Shown here one piece after another: positions 42,001-50,463 of a DNA stretch of 64,000 nt. This stretch comes from G963665925 sp963678925 (GTDB lineage: Bacteria > Bacillota > Clostridia > Peptostreptococcales > Acidaminobacteraceae), in contig OY787533.1 of the NCBI GenBank assembly GCA_963678925.1, positions 2,418,001 to 2,482,000 of the forward strand. Direction: 5' to 3'. How positions within the stretch are numbered: position 1 is the stretch's first letter; each line of letters begins with the position of its first letter. The notes below the pieces were generated by a model. It worked only from the letters and a program-made list of their open reading frames with translations. It ran no database searches and was not told the origin of the DNA. The position numbers and the translations under genes are program-made.

Positions 42001-42766
42001 AAAGAGCATTCAGAAACTTTTCACGAAAACCTATAAGGAAAAACTTCTAAAGCCGCATGACCAGCATATTATCAAACATCTTCAGAAGCAAACCGATGTA
42101 CCTTGGGGGACTAAAATTATCGATGGCAAGCCAACCAAGGCTCTGATAAAGATATTTGAAACCTCTGGATCAGATTTCAGTCAGGACAGAGACTATGTCC
42201 CTAAATATCTGGATCAGCATGGCAACTGGCGTGAAATCAAAACATCCGCTTGGCTGTCTGAATCGAACGGCTGGTGGAAGAAGAACACTGGATTTGACGC
42301 AGAAACCCTCCAGCAGATGGGAATGACGAAAAATGGCAGTGAAGCCTTCAGTGGCTATGCAACAGAAGGATATAACAGTAAGACGGGTAAATACGAGACC
42401 TTCGATCCCCATATGAAAAAGGTCTATGAGGGAAAAGCCAAGCTGAAGGATGGCATTGGCTATGGTGCCTGTACAATGAACAAGGTCAAAGGGGCCAACT
42501 GTCCGGCAGAAGCCATTGCCCAATTGAAAAAAGGCGTTATTAGCTATGAGAAGGTTGAGAAGAGTCATATTAAGCAGGGCTACAATGTGCCGAAGAAAGA
42601 CCTTAAGGTAAGTCTGGCAATGGAAGCAATCAAGCTTGCACCAGACGACCATATGGCAACGCCAGAAGTGATTGGCAAAATCAACGGCTTGCTTTCGGAG
42701 CACACAGGTTTTACGGATTACATGGACTTTGCCAGAGAGCTTCAGGCCATGTGCAGAAAGTTATAA
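39053..42766 (+). CDS. Giant surface or secreted protein of unknown function (1237 residues)
   Basis: ATG 39053 follows AGGAGGG. A signal peptide (MFKKFMTIVILLTMTTLFQA, then cleavage near GYGS) leads to an extracytoplasmic region of about 240 residues. A Gly/Ser/Thr-rich spacer and one hydrophobic helix (about residues 270-288, LGLGVGVAAIAGIM) come next, then a Lys-rich block (KNKKQKKGLKKAKKKTKK) and an Asp/Glu-rich linker. Residues about 400-650 are beta-rich and look like repeated sandwich domains. Residues about 670-900 are helical with two hydrophobic stretches. The last 200 residues carry GSDFSQDRDYVPKYLD and WWKKNTGFDAE and could be a separate effector-like domain. No known family recognised. 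It is predicted to cross the membrane, with the long C-terminal part inside after the basic stop-transfer block. Confidence 0.8.
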   Translation: MFKKFMTIVILLTMTTLFQAVPGYGSDEAGIMVTAKHLDLPEEFRIDLSQSEIENSPYVLHDSVSDSGDYLYYNNTRVDMDMKIDFPRVKVNTYYARWNEPSDNLLITSAFSGMFSEENGQTILSGKLYLIMSLADPEVDADIPYHVDVFDIKYRKVSEEAVADLTTEEWLDELPELERNLTALFGTYPKSDGTPYIGVWTAYEVSDSNTGENIQIQQLDTARLFAFRYKNEDFSNTGNTGGTEFVPDGGSTTSGNTGGGTSDWDDDGGSPLSGLLGLGVGVAAIAGIMRARKNKKQKKGLKKAKKKTKKQKNKVPTTDQEILDAWNTSDINEDASLITDSDVRDYEAWEKGEEIDSDETETHPDFQNDSSEAPSTDDVSEDAYEEEDTDDDDDKEKPKLILSDSNVLLVKGKKNQVRVKASVIRTKLDYNFELAMDLGTTARANIEVIDGRQIYLHFEVADANLGFAETCREFSGQVIATSVENTYSRDISLVVGQEGLFLDSEDPVKIIADAETVTDLRFTATRVHDNHLITDFRKLDANKFQFEFKADDPISANAFEAADINFEVIPELEGLGRAADNYDRNNTFVTLSYSLKTKNPLPSGKNKDSAYNSYKGTLTVTSLEDPDIQEWVDVELLLPAEPPESQKIEDEYIFTKKFINKYVPEKTGYREKFLDLLEKNKMVWGSKGIYEFRHKMWRTAQKLWEAEGLQGYVDIQKQIERYDEIRSWVEWMGDIALSVVLNVYTSPGVGGAATQMVIEMFKDTLKSLINHYKDTVEMKGKFTKKDIDVWQDQQLEQLLFSSPDRLVSVASMKGIIKGPKMFMYMLGVMFLRGLFTDKGLWQKWGELSVEGEGEGEVVTDLFTALYRATKEFAKGMSTTLIVMFLTKHTIKSAIRHNQYIHEGHTTQKPIKVDRDVQKQFMVDEYKRKNIPVKQNRTFVIDELPSTVKALVNNAKNGAANLDDVIKCLKDTEYNTMRSLKNAPKSIQKLFTKTYKEKLLKPHDQHIIKHLQKQTDVPWGTKIIDGKPTKALIKIFETSGSDFSQDRDYVPKYLDQHGNWREIKTSAWLSESNGWWKKNTGFDAETLQQMGMTKNGSEAFSGYATEGYNSKTGKYETFDPHMKKVYEGKAKLKDGIGYGACTMNKVKGANCPAEAIAQLKKGVISYEKVEKSHIKQGYNVPKKDLKVSLAMEAIKLAPDDHMATPEVIGKINGLLSEHTGFTDYMDFARELQAMCRKL

Positions 42767-42790
42767 AAGCAAGAGCATAGTGACATGTTT

Positions 42791-42822
42791 AAATCCCCTG
42801 ACTGTATGGTCAGGGGATTTCA
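42791..42822 (+). terminator. Terminator after the giant gene
   Basis: AAATCCCCTGAC pairs with GTCAGGGGATTT across a 6-base loop. Confidence 0.85.
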
Positions 42823-42969
42823 GATTGTAGACAGAATGTCGTCGAATGTGTAATCAAATCAGAACTGGGAATATACTATCATACAGTTATTTTGTTTTAG
42901 TATTTTTTAGTAGAAGACGAGACTCAAATTAAGACAGTTTCTTATACAGAATCTTAGAGGAGGAATTAG

Positions 42970-43800
42970 ATGACAGAACACACCAGGCTAAGATCATCAA
43001 GAAGGACTATGGCAGCGATCGCACTGCTTTTAATTGCAGCTATTTCAGTCTTTATAGTCTCAGAAGCAGTTTCTGCACCAGCATTTAACGCATCTACAAT
43101 TGCGTCACTAGATGAAAAGAAAGATACAGTCATGAAGCTCGCGGTGGCTGCAGCTGCATCTTCAACGGTCATTACCCTGATTCCTGGAGATACGGCGATG
43201 CCAATTGCAGACGAAATCGCAGAGCTGTCTTCGTATTTTATTCTAATACTGTCTGCAATCCTGCTGGAAAAGATGTTGGTGACGGTAGTGGGGTATGTGT
43301 CGTTTACCTATATCATTCCCTTTGCCTGCCTCTTAGGTGTGGCTTACCTGTATCTTCAGAAGGACTTTTTACTGAGCATTGCAATCAAGCTGGCGATATT
43401 TGGAGTCATCTTGTTCTTAGCAATTCCTGCTAGTATTAAGGTGAGTGAAATGATCGATGCATCCTATCAGGAGTCGATTACCCAGGCACTGGAGACCGTT
43501 GAAGTAAACAGTGGATACATTGAAGAAAATAGCAGCACAGCAGCCACAGAGGATGAAAACCTGATTGGAAAAATTGGAGACTATTTGTCGGATGCAGTGT
43601 CTAAGATAGAAAACAATCTATCAGACATGGTTCATAAGGGAGAAGAAATGCTCGCCGTGTTCATGGACGCCATAGCGGTTTTAATCATAACCTCCTGTGT
43701 CGTTCCTCTTGTGGTTATTTTACTTTTTGTTTGGGTCATCAAAATCCTATTTGGATTTGATATCAAGGGCTATGGGCATTCGGAGAAAAATTTGAAGTAG
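42970..43800 (+). CDS. Multi-pass membrane protein of unknown function
   Basis: 276 residues after AGGAGGAA. A first hydrophobic helix (MAAIALLLIAAISVFIVSEA, about residues 14-33) is followed by an outer segment with TVITLIPGDTAMPIADEIA, then three close helices (about 87-160, including IIPFACLLGVAYLYLQKDFLL in part), an outer acidic segment with NSGYIEENSS and a last helix (about 232-262). The pattern STVITLIPGDTAMPIAD seems family-specific, but I cannot name the family. It comes after a terminator, 200 bp behind the giant gene, so it may be expressed separately yet belong to the same cluster. Confidence 0.75.
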   Translation: MTEHTRLRSSRRTMAAIALLLIAAISVFIVSEAVSAPAFNASTIASLDEKKDTVMKLAVAAAASSTVITLIPGDTAMPIADEIAELSSYFILILSAILLEKMLVTVVGYVSFTYIIPFACLLGVAYLYLQKDFLLSIAIKLAIFGVILFLAIPASIKVSEMIDASYQESITQALETVEVNSGYIEENSSTAATEDENLIGKIGDYLSDAVSKIENNLSDMVHKGEEMLAVFMDAIAVLIITSCVVPLVVILLFVWVIKILFGFDIKGYGHSEKNLK

Positions 43801-43818
43801 TATTTTGAAACATGTATC

Positions 43819-43852
43819 AGGCGTCTAACCGGACTGGGTTGGACGCCTTTTT
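43819..43852 (+). terminator. Terminator after the membrane protein gene
   Basis: AGGCGTC pairs with GACGCCT, with ACC/GGT inside, then TTTTT. Confidence 0.8.
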
Positions 43853-44075
43853 AGTGATACAATATTAGAAAACTGGCTAAGCGAGTATGGGTGTCGCTAT
43901 GTATTTCATTATATAGTATAGATGATAGCGGAAAATCCAATGAGTCTGCTATTTAAAACTAAAGACATTGATTTCATTATTACTTTGTAGTTTAGTATAA
44001 TGATACTTAATACATCACATTGAGAGAATAGCAGCGAAAGTAAATTTGATAGTAAGCGCAGGGAGGCAATTAGCA

Positions 44076-44759
44076 ATGGAAAAAGGACTATTGATGAAAG
44101 CGAGAATACTGAAAGAATCCGTATATTTATTTGAAAATCATGGTTATAACAATACAACAATTAGAATGATTTCTGATCGTGTTGGAATAGGAAGAGGTAA
44201 TCTGACATATCATTTTCCATTAAAAGAAGATATAAACATGTTGTTGATGAGAGTGTTCTTTTTGAAGATTGAAAAATATAGTAAAAATTACAAGGCAATT
44301 AATCTAAGTGACGCATTTGAATATTTTGCATTCATCTTAATTGCTTTTGAAAAACTTATTCAATACAGTGGATATTTTCAAATGATGATGGATGACAGTA
44401 AGAGTGATCAACATATGCTACGGCATAGCATAATAATCTATCCAGAGATTCTTCAAAGAAAGTTCCTGAAGACGAACAGTTCATTTGATTCTGAACAGTT
44501 AGAAAGCAGTGCCGAGTTGGCAGGTGTGATTTTTAATCATATTGTCACTCGAAATATTGGTAGAGAGAGCGCGTCTTGCTTGGAGGCAAGTAAAAAAGCA
44601 GTTGGACATTTTATGTATGAATATGGAAAGTCACAGAATGATTCAAGACTTATTTATGAAAAAGCGAATCAACTTTTTGAAAAACTTGATTTTGATGATT
44701 TTTATCACTATATAATGGGGTCTGAATATGAAGAGCTGATTAAGGAAATTTTTGAGTAG
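44076..44759 (+). CDS. TetR-family transcriptional regulator
   Basis: 227 residues from ATG 44076 (GGGAGG upstream). The DNA-binding domain reads KARILKESVYLFENHGYNN, then IRMISDRVGIGRGNLTYHF. The C-terminal 150 residues are not classifiable. It converges on the AbgT transporter gene, with a shared terminator between. It may regulate the aminobenzoyl-glutamate-like genes, but the converging direction makes that uncertain. Confidence 0.85.
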   Translation: MEKGLLMKARILKESVYLFENHGYNNTTIRMISDRVGIGRGNLTYHFPLKEDINMLLMRVFFLKIEKYSKNYKAINLSDAFEYFAFILIAFEKLIQYSGYFQMMMDDSKSDQHMLRHSIIIYPEILQRKFLKTNSSFDSEQLESSAELAGVIFNHIVTRNIGRESASCLEASKKAVGHFMYEYGKSQNDSRLIYEKANQLFEKLDFDDFYHYIMGSEYEELIKEIFE

Positions 44760-44789
44760 CTAGATTAATAGTAAGATGGCTTTGTATAA

Positions 44790-44835
44790 AAAAGAGCTGC
44801 AAAAATCTTTTAAAAAGGTTTTGCAGCTCTTTATA
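44790..44835. terminator. Bidirectional terminator between TetR and AbgT genes
   Basis: AAAGAGCTGCAAAA pairs with TTTTGCAGCTCTTT; A and T runs on both sides. Confidence 0.9.
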
Positions 44836-44862
44836 TATTTCTAGCTCTTTATACTAATTGTC

Positions 44863-46404
44863 TTAGAGAAGAATACTGGCACCAGGTCCGAGCGGTAGTT
44901 TGAGAAAATACCAAACAAGAATTTGAAGGGTCCATACCAGGAAGAATGCAATGGAGAAAGGTAACATATTGGAGATGAATGTACCAATCTTGAAATCTTT
45001 GTCATAACGTTGAGCAAAGCCCAGTACAATTGCAAAGTACGGATTTAATGGTGTGATCATATTGGTAACGGAATCGCCAATTCTATAGGCCATTTGAGTC
45101 ATTTCCGGTGAAATATTTAAGAGCATGAACATCGGAATGAAGATTGGTGCAAGGAGTCCCCACTTAGATGATGCACTGCCTATAAAAATGTTTATTACGC
45201 CTGATGTGATAATAAAAAGGATGAGTACAATTGGGATTGGCAAACCAGATCCATTAAGGAAGTTCGCACCTGCCATTGCTACGAGCATGCCGATATTAGA
45301 CCAAGTAAACCAGTAGAAGAATTGTGCAATTGCAAATACAAGAACGATATATGAGGCTAAGTCAGCAATACTCTCTGTAAACATTCGATACATATCTGCA
45401 GATGTTTTAATGGTTCCAGCAATTTTACCGTATACAAGGCCGGGAATTAGGAAGAAAAGTGTCAATAATGGAATCATACCCTCCATAAACGGTGAGCCCC
45501 ATTCCATTAAGGCGCCTGTTTCAGGATTCCGAAGCAATGAATTCTCTGGAATACTAATCAAGGCGATTAAAATAATATAGATGAGCGATGAGAATAGTGC
45601 ATATTTTGCAGCTTTTTTCTCTTTGAGCCCAATAGCAGTAATATCATTTTGAGTATCTGTTTTAGATTCAAATGTTCCAAGTCGCGGAATTACAAATTTC
45701 TTAGTGACCCAAGTGCCAGTGATTATAAGCACAAATGTTGATACAAAAATAAAATACCAGTTTGCAGTAGGGAAAACAGAATAAGTTGGATCAATCATTT
45801 GTGAAGCGGATTGACTAAAACTTGCAAGAACGACATCAAGCAACTCAATAACTAGGTTGGCACCAAATCCACCCATTACCCCTGCATAAACTGTAATGAT
45901 TCCAACGAGTGGGTTCATACCAGCAGAAGCAAAAATCATTGCGGCGAGTGGAGGCAGTAGGACTGGCCCCGAATCTCCTGCTGCATTAGACATAATTCCT
46001 AAGAAAATAGTAAAGATGATTACTTTCTCTTTTTTTGCTTTTGATAAGGTTGTGTGTAAGAGTGTTGAAAACAAACCGGATTTATCGGCAAGTCCTACAC
46101 CCAACATAATGACTATAACAAGTCCGAGAGCTGGGAATCCAAGGAAGTTATTCACGGCATTGCTTATGATTTTTTGAAGGCCAGCTTTTGAAAGTAAATT
46201 TACAGCTGTAACCGTATCACCAGTGGCAGGATTAACTACAGAAATGCCTAAGGTAGAAAGTACAAAAGATAGAAGAAGGACTATACCAGATAGCCAGACA
46301 AATAGTATAAGCGGATCTGGAAATTTGTTTCCTGCTTTTTCTATAAAGTCTAAAAATTTGTTTGATTTTTTAGTAGGCTCATTTATTTTTTTATTATGCT
46401 CCAT
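44863..46404 (-). CDS. AbgT-family transporter (p-aminobenzoyl-glutamate type)
   Basis: 513 residues after GGGAGGTA. The N-terminus FLDFIEKAGNKFPDPLILF is the AbgT signature, with further family blocks SNAAGDSGPVLLPPLAAMIF and GSASSKWGLLAPIFIPM, then VTNMITPLNPYFAIVLGFAQRY near the end. About 12 membrane helices. AbgT proteins either import p-aminobenzoyl-glutamate, a folate breakdown product, or export sulfonamides. The M20 amidohydrolase gene lies 14 bp upstream in the same operon, which favours uptake and cleavage. Confidence 0.92.
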   Translation of the reverse strand: MEHNKKINEPTKKSNKFLDFIEKAGNKFPDPLILFVWLSGIVLLLSFVLSTLGISVVNPATGDTVTAVNLLSKAGLQKIISNAVNNFLGFPALGLVIVIMLGVGLADKSGLFSTLLHTTLSKAKKEKVIIFTIFLGIMSNAAGDSGPVLLPPLAAMIFASAGMNPLVGIITVYAGVMGGFGANLVIELLDVVLASFSQSASQMIDPTYSVFPTANWYFIFVSTFVLIITGTWVTKKFVIPRLGTFESKTDTQNDITAIGLKEKKAAKYALFSSLIYIILIALISIPENSLLRNPETGALMEWGSPFMEGMIPLLTLFFLIPGLVYGKIAGTIKTSADMYRMFTESIADLASYIVLVFAIAQFFYWFTWSNIGMLVAMAGANFLNGSGLPIPIVLILFIITSGVINIFIGSASSKWGLLAPIFIPMFMLLNISPEMTQMAYRIGDSVTNMITPLNPYFAIVLGFAQRYDKDFKIGTFISNMLPFSIAFFLVWTLQILVWYFLKLPLGPGASILL

Positions 46405-46418
46405 TTCAAAATACCTCC

Positions 46419-47618
46419 CTATTGTTGATGGTTTAGAAATTCAATTGCACATTTGGCGAGCAGTGTTGAAGTAGGAAAGAGTACATCTTCATCGATGTTA
46501 AAATATGGACTGTGCGGATTGTGTACAATACCTTTTTCTTCATTTTTGCACCCGATTAAAACATAGCTGCCTGGAATAGCTTTTGTAAAATATGCATAGT
46601 CATCGCCCCCCATGATTGAGTCATGGATTTCTATTGTATTTGAATGACCATATACTTCTTGGCTAACATGTTCTATGAGTTCGGTAATTTTATCGTCATT
46701 TATGAGTGGTGGACAAAAAGGTCGGTAGTCAAATGTATAATGCGCATTGTTCAGTTGCGTTATCGACTTAATTGTATTTTCCATAAGACTGTGGATTTTT
46801 TCGCTGGTTTCATAAGTGGTGGTCCTGACAGAACCGCCCATTTCAACCATGTTAGGTATCACATTGTTAGCGAGCCCTGCATTGAATTTAGTAATGGACA
46901 ATACAGCGGGTTCTAGTACGTTGATGTGATCATAAACGATATTCTGAAGTGCTGAGTAAACCAGATGACCAATTCGAATAGGGTCTATACAATTCGATGG
47001 ATCTGAACTGTGGCCACCCTGTCCTGTAATGCTGATGTCAAAATCAGCTGTTGCCGCCATAAGGGTACCGTATTTTATCCCTACTTTACCAGTTTCATAC
47101 TGTGGCCAAACATGTGCTGATATTGAAGCATCAATTTTCGGATTATCTAAAACCCCTTCTTGAATCATTTTGAGTGCGCCCCCATCTCCTTCTTCAGCAG
47201 GTTGAAAAAGGAAAAGCACATTCCCATGCAATTGATCTTTTAGTTCATTCAAAATCATAGCGGCACCGATGAGCCACGCGGTGTGTGCATCATGACCACA
47301 TGCATGCATTTTTCCATTGTAGATAGATTTGTAGCTGATTTCGTTTAATTCAGTGATTTCTAGCGCATCCATATCCGCTCTCAACATAATGGTTTTACCA
47401 GGATATTTGCCTTTTAAGAGCGCTGTTACGCCAGTTTTTGCAATTTCGGTTTTAACTTCGAGTCCTAGTTCTTTAAGCCGTTTGGATATGATAGATGCAG
47501 TTCGAACTTCTTGAAATCCAAGTTCTGGATGTGTGTGTAGGTCTTGTCTGATAGAAATGATTTCATTTTCGAAATTGACTTTGTTGTTTTCGATGATTTG
47601 CTCTATGGATTTTAACAA
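46419..47618 (-). CDS. M20-family amidohydrolase (aminobenzoyl-glutamate or aminoacylase type)
   Basis: 399 residues from TTG 47618-47616, chosen because GGGGGGAGAG lies just upstream. Longer in-frame starts lack a site. Metal ligands and motifs are in order: RQDLHTHPELGFQE, LRADMDALEI, MHACGHDAHTAWLIG (Cys and His), QPAEEGDGGA and MGGDDYAYF with the dimerisation domain GGHSSDPSNCIDP in between. This is the AbgA/B, IAA-amino-acid hydrolase and hippuricase group. With the adjacent AbgT gene it probably releases glutamate or another amino acid from an N-acyl substrate in the cytoplasm. Confidence 0.9.
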   Translation of the reverse strand: MLKSIEQIIENNKVNFENEIISIRQDLHTHPELGFQEVRTASIISKRLKELGLEVKTEIAKTGVTALLKGKYPGKTIMLRADMDALEITELNEISYKSIYNGKMHACGHDAHTAWLIGAAMILNELKDQLHGNVLFLFQPAEEGDGGALKMIQEGVLDNPKIDASISAHVWPQYETGKVGIKYGTLMAATADFDISITGQGGHSSDPSNCIDPIRIGHLVYSALQNIVYDHINVLEPAVLSITKFNAGLANNVIPNMVEMGGSVRTTTYETSEKIHSLMENTIKSITQLNNAHYTFDYRPFCPPLINDDKITELIEHVSQEVYGHSNTIEIHDSIMGGDDYAYFTKAIPGSYVLIGCKNEEKGIVHNPHSPYFNIDEDVLFPTSTLLAKCAIEFLNHQQ

Positions 47619-47793
47619 TTTGTATCTCTCCCCCCCTTGAAATATTTTGAACACATCACTAAATAGCGCATGCGCTATTTTGGATAGTATATCATTATCA
47701 AAGTATTCGGTCAATTACAATAATTCGTGTTAAAGGCAGTATGTTAATTTAAAGAAGACTAAATATTAAGAGGTAGGCATATTATTGATAATA

Positions 47794-47848
47794 TTGAAAT
47801 AGAAAAGGGTAACGATTCATTGAATCATTACCCTTTTCTATTTCAATT
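47794..47848. repeat. Long near-perfect hairpin, 27-bp arms
   Basis: ATTGAAATAGAAAAGGGTAA and GATTCA face TGAATC and TTACCCTTTTCTATTTCAAT with one mismatched pair and no real loop. It lies between the amidohydrolase promoter region and the IS1182 remnant, and could act as a terminator on either strand. Confidence 0.8.
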
Positions 47849-47879
47849 TGAAAGCGATCACCGCAACATGGGAGGGCAT

Positions 47880-47900
47880 TGAAAAAGCATAGCTTTTTCA
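47880..47900. repeat. TGAAAAAGC-ata-GCTTTTTCA hairpin
   Basis: A nine-base perfect stem with an ATA loop between two larger hairpins. Confidence 0.65.
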
Positions 47901-47923
47901 GTAATAACTAAATTGAACGTTTT

Positions 47924-47970
47924 AAAGACCAGAGAATCACGCAGATTTGCGTGAAATCTCTGGTCTTTTC
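47924..47970 (-). terminator. Terminator of the IS1182-type transposase remnant
   Basis: AAAGACCAGAGA pairs with TCTCTGGTCTTT, with ACGCA/TGCGT inside. It lies 22 bp after the end of the transposase frame on the minus strand. Confidence 0.75.
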
Positions 47971-47991
47971 TTGGTATAAGCTGTAGATTTT

Positions 47992-49471
47992 TTACTGTTC
48001 TTTACTCGTAAGTTTGAGTATTCGTTTCAAGTTTACTGTGAAAATAGTTAGGGCTGCTTGCATGTGCATGCCAACTAAGCCTGATGTTATTGCTACGTCA
48101 TAGCCATGTTGATGTTATAACTCACTATTTTTCGCTTCAATCTTGTACCGCTCTTTTGCTCGGTCCTTGAAATAATCGCTTTCTTCGAAAACCTTTTGAT
48201 TCTTATGTAAATCAGATTTTAGGCTTATGGAATAAGATTTCGATTTTGCCCCTTCCTTGTAGCAGCCCTCTCTTTGTCCGCAAACTTTGCATAATTTAAC
48301 ATCAAAGTAGTAAGTCAGAGTCTGATTTTTCTTACTGCTCTTTTTTCCTTGGCGAGCTTTTCTTATTGCCATATGTCCAGCTGGACACACAAACATATCT
48401 GCATCTTTATTGAACTCAAATTCATCAGCCTTTTTGCGTGTACCTTGTGAAATCACAGGATTGAGTTTTGAAATCAGTTTAATATCATTTTCTTTTGCGT
48501 ATTCCAGATTTGCTTTTTCAGAGTATGCAGTATCTCCAATCACTTCGTCTACTTGCATGCCTGCAGATTTACTTTTTTCTATGAGTGATTGAAGCTCCTT
48601 GCCATCACTTTTTTCACCAGTTGTAACTGTTGCAGCAGTAATGATGCGTTCTTCACTCATTGCAAGGTGAGATTTATATCCAAAGAAAGCGGTGTCCGCG
48701 GTTTTGTGACCGATTTTTGCATCTTCATCTTTTGATAGTGCAAGTTGTTCAAGGTCATCCTGAACAGCTTCCTTTAAATAATTCAACCGTTCCTTTACGT
48801 TCGGCATCTGTGCCATCGAGGGTTCCTTCTCAACCACGTCTATAAGCTTCTGACAATATTCAAGCGCATCTTCTAAAAGACCGTTTGAAACTTTCTTAGG
48901 AAGTGATTCCTTAATATCCGGATTTATACTGTAGAGGGATTTGCGTAAGTTCTTTGCGCGCTCAAGGAGTACTTCGCGTGCTGATTGTTGATTTAGTATG
49001 TGTAGCGTCTACAATGATCGTCCTACTTTTTATAACGCCTTTCTCCACTGCAATTTCTACAGTTTTCTTGATCAGCATATCCAAGAGATTCATATCTTTT
49101 AACCGCAGTTTTCGAAACTTCGTTAAAGTACTGGGATGAATCAATTCTGTGTCTTCAGGCGCCAGACCTAAAAAGTACTTGAAGGACATGTCGTAGAGTG
49201 TTCGCTCTACAACATCTTCATCTGATATTTTATAAATCACTTTGAGTAACAAATATTTGAAAAGCATGATTGGATCAAGTGCACTCCGGCCATTTGAATC
49301 ACAGTAGGAGCTTGCTAACTCATCATACACAAAAGAAAAATCTACCAGAGTGTCTATTTGACGCAGAAGGTGATCCCTCGGGATTATTAGCGAATAGAGT
49401 TTGTTATGCTTATTTATCTCTATGTTTTGTTGGTCTTTTAACATAGCGACTCTTTCCATTTTACAGGTCAT
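47992..49471 (-). pseudogene. IS1182-family transposase, decayed
   Basis: The N-terminal part (49471-48962) has the DUF772 domain (RQIDTLVDFSFVYDELASSY, LFKYLLLKVIY) and IVDATHTKS. A one-base frameshift near 48965 then moves the frame; the continuation reads ERAKNLRKSLYS and goes on through GHKTADTAFFGYKSHLAMSE, EVIGDTAYSEKA and CPAGHMAIRKARQG to EAKNSEL. A stop TAA at about 48115-48117 follows, although the same frame goes on with HQHGYDVAITSGLVGMHMQA and LTIFTVNLKRILKL to 47992. Two disabling changes therefore make the gene inactive. Terminal repeats were not clearly identified. Confidence 0.85.
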
Positions 49472-49577
49472 GCTATATATTTCGACACAACAGGCTTTTT
49501 CTCCTTTTTGGGCACTTTATTATATAATGGGAATATACCCATTATTAAGTGACTAATTTTACAGGAGGGCGTCTAAC

Positions 49578-50354
49578 ATGAATTATACAAGCGTTATTGT
49601 CAGCAGAAATGAGAAAATTGGAATCGTAACATTGAACAGACCGGATTATAACAATACCTTCAGTGTTCCCCTGGCTAGGGAATTGAATCATGCACTTGTA
49701 GAGTTTGAGAATGACAATCGTGTCAATGTAGTTGTGGTCAATGCAAACGGAAAGAATTTCTGTACAGGCATTGATATAAATGATCTAGAGGGAAAAAGCA
49801 ATATTGAATACTTGGAATGGGTCGAGTTAATGGAAAAAATGAACACAACCATTGCAGGTATGGGAAAACCAGTGATTGCCTCTGTGCAAAGAGTTGCTGT
49901 TGCCAATGGCATAGGGCTTGTTGCGGCCTGCGATCTGGCAATTGCGGCGGATAATGCAAAATTTGGGGCCACAGCCATCAATGTCGGTTTATTCTGTATG
50001 AGACCGGCAGTGCCACTTCTTAAAAGCTTGGGCAGGAAAAAGACGCTGGAGCTTGTCATGACCGGTGACCTCATAAATGCTGACGAAGCACAGCGCATTG
50101 GTCTGATTAATAAGGTCGTTCCAGCGGATACACTTGAGGAAGCAACGCTCGCCTATGCAAGAAAACTAGCTGACAAGAGTCCCTTAGCCCTCCAACTCGG
50201 GAAAAAATCCTTCTATAAGATGGAGGATCTTGAATATAAGAAAGCCTTGGATTTGACAAACAATCACTTTGCAACACTGTGTACTACTGAGGATGCCCAT
50301 GAAGGTGTAGCGGCATTTCTGAATAAGAGAAAACCGGTTTGGAAAAACAAGTAG
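49578..50354 (+). CDS. Enoyl-CoA hydratase/isomerase family protein
   Basis: 258 residues after AGGAGGGC. The crotonase fold is clear: IGIVTLNRPDYNNTFS, NGKNFCTGIDINDL (oxyanion loop), PVIASVQRVAVANGIGLVA and CDLAIAADNAKFGATAINVGLF, then the C-terminal ADKSPLALQLGKKSFY. The Glu pair of true hydratases is not evident (VGLFCMRP where many have GLIPG), so the reaction could be isomerase, hydratase or decarboxylase. Substrate unknown. A single-gene unit ended by a long palindrome. Confidence 0.85.
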   Translation: MNYTSVIVSRNEKIGIVTLNRPDYNNTFSVPLARELNHALVEFENDNRVNVVVVNANGKNFCTGIDINDLEGKSNIEYLEWVELMEKMNTTIAGMGKPVIASVQRVAVANGIGLVAACDLAIAADNAKFGATAINVGLFCMRPAVPLLKSLGRKKTLELVMTGDLINADEAQRIGLINKVVPADTLEEATLAYARKLADKSPLALQLGKKSFYKMEDLEYKKALDLTNNHFATLCTTEDAHEGVAAFLNKRKPVWKNK

Positions 50355-50380
50355 CAAGATGTTTTGAGGGTGTGTTATAT

Positions 50381-50429
50381 AAAAGTCATATTGAACCACC
50401 TGCTATGCAGGTGGTTCAATATGACTTTT
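50381..50429. terminator. Bidirectional terminator, 23-bp perfect stem
   Basis: AAAAGTCATATTGAACCACC and TGC pair with GCA and GGTGGTTCAATATGACTTTT, with loop TAT. It serves both converging genes. Confidence 0.92.
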
Positions 50430-50463
50430 ATCAAGAAACACAAATGATAATTAGGTGAAAATT

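Noticed and set aside
41428..42703. Long minus-strand frames inside the giant surface-protein gene
   Set aside because: The plus-strand gene has a good start, signal peptide and continuous 1237 codons; the minus frames look compositional.
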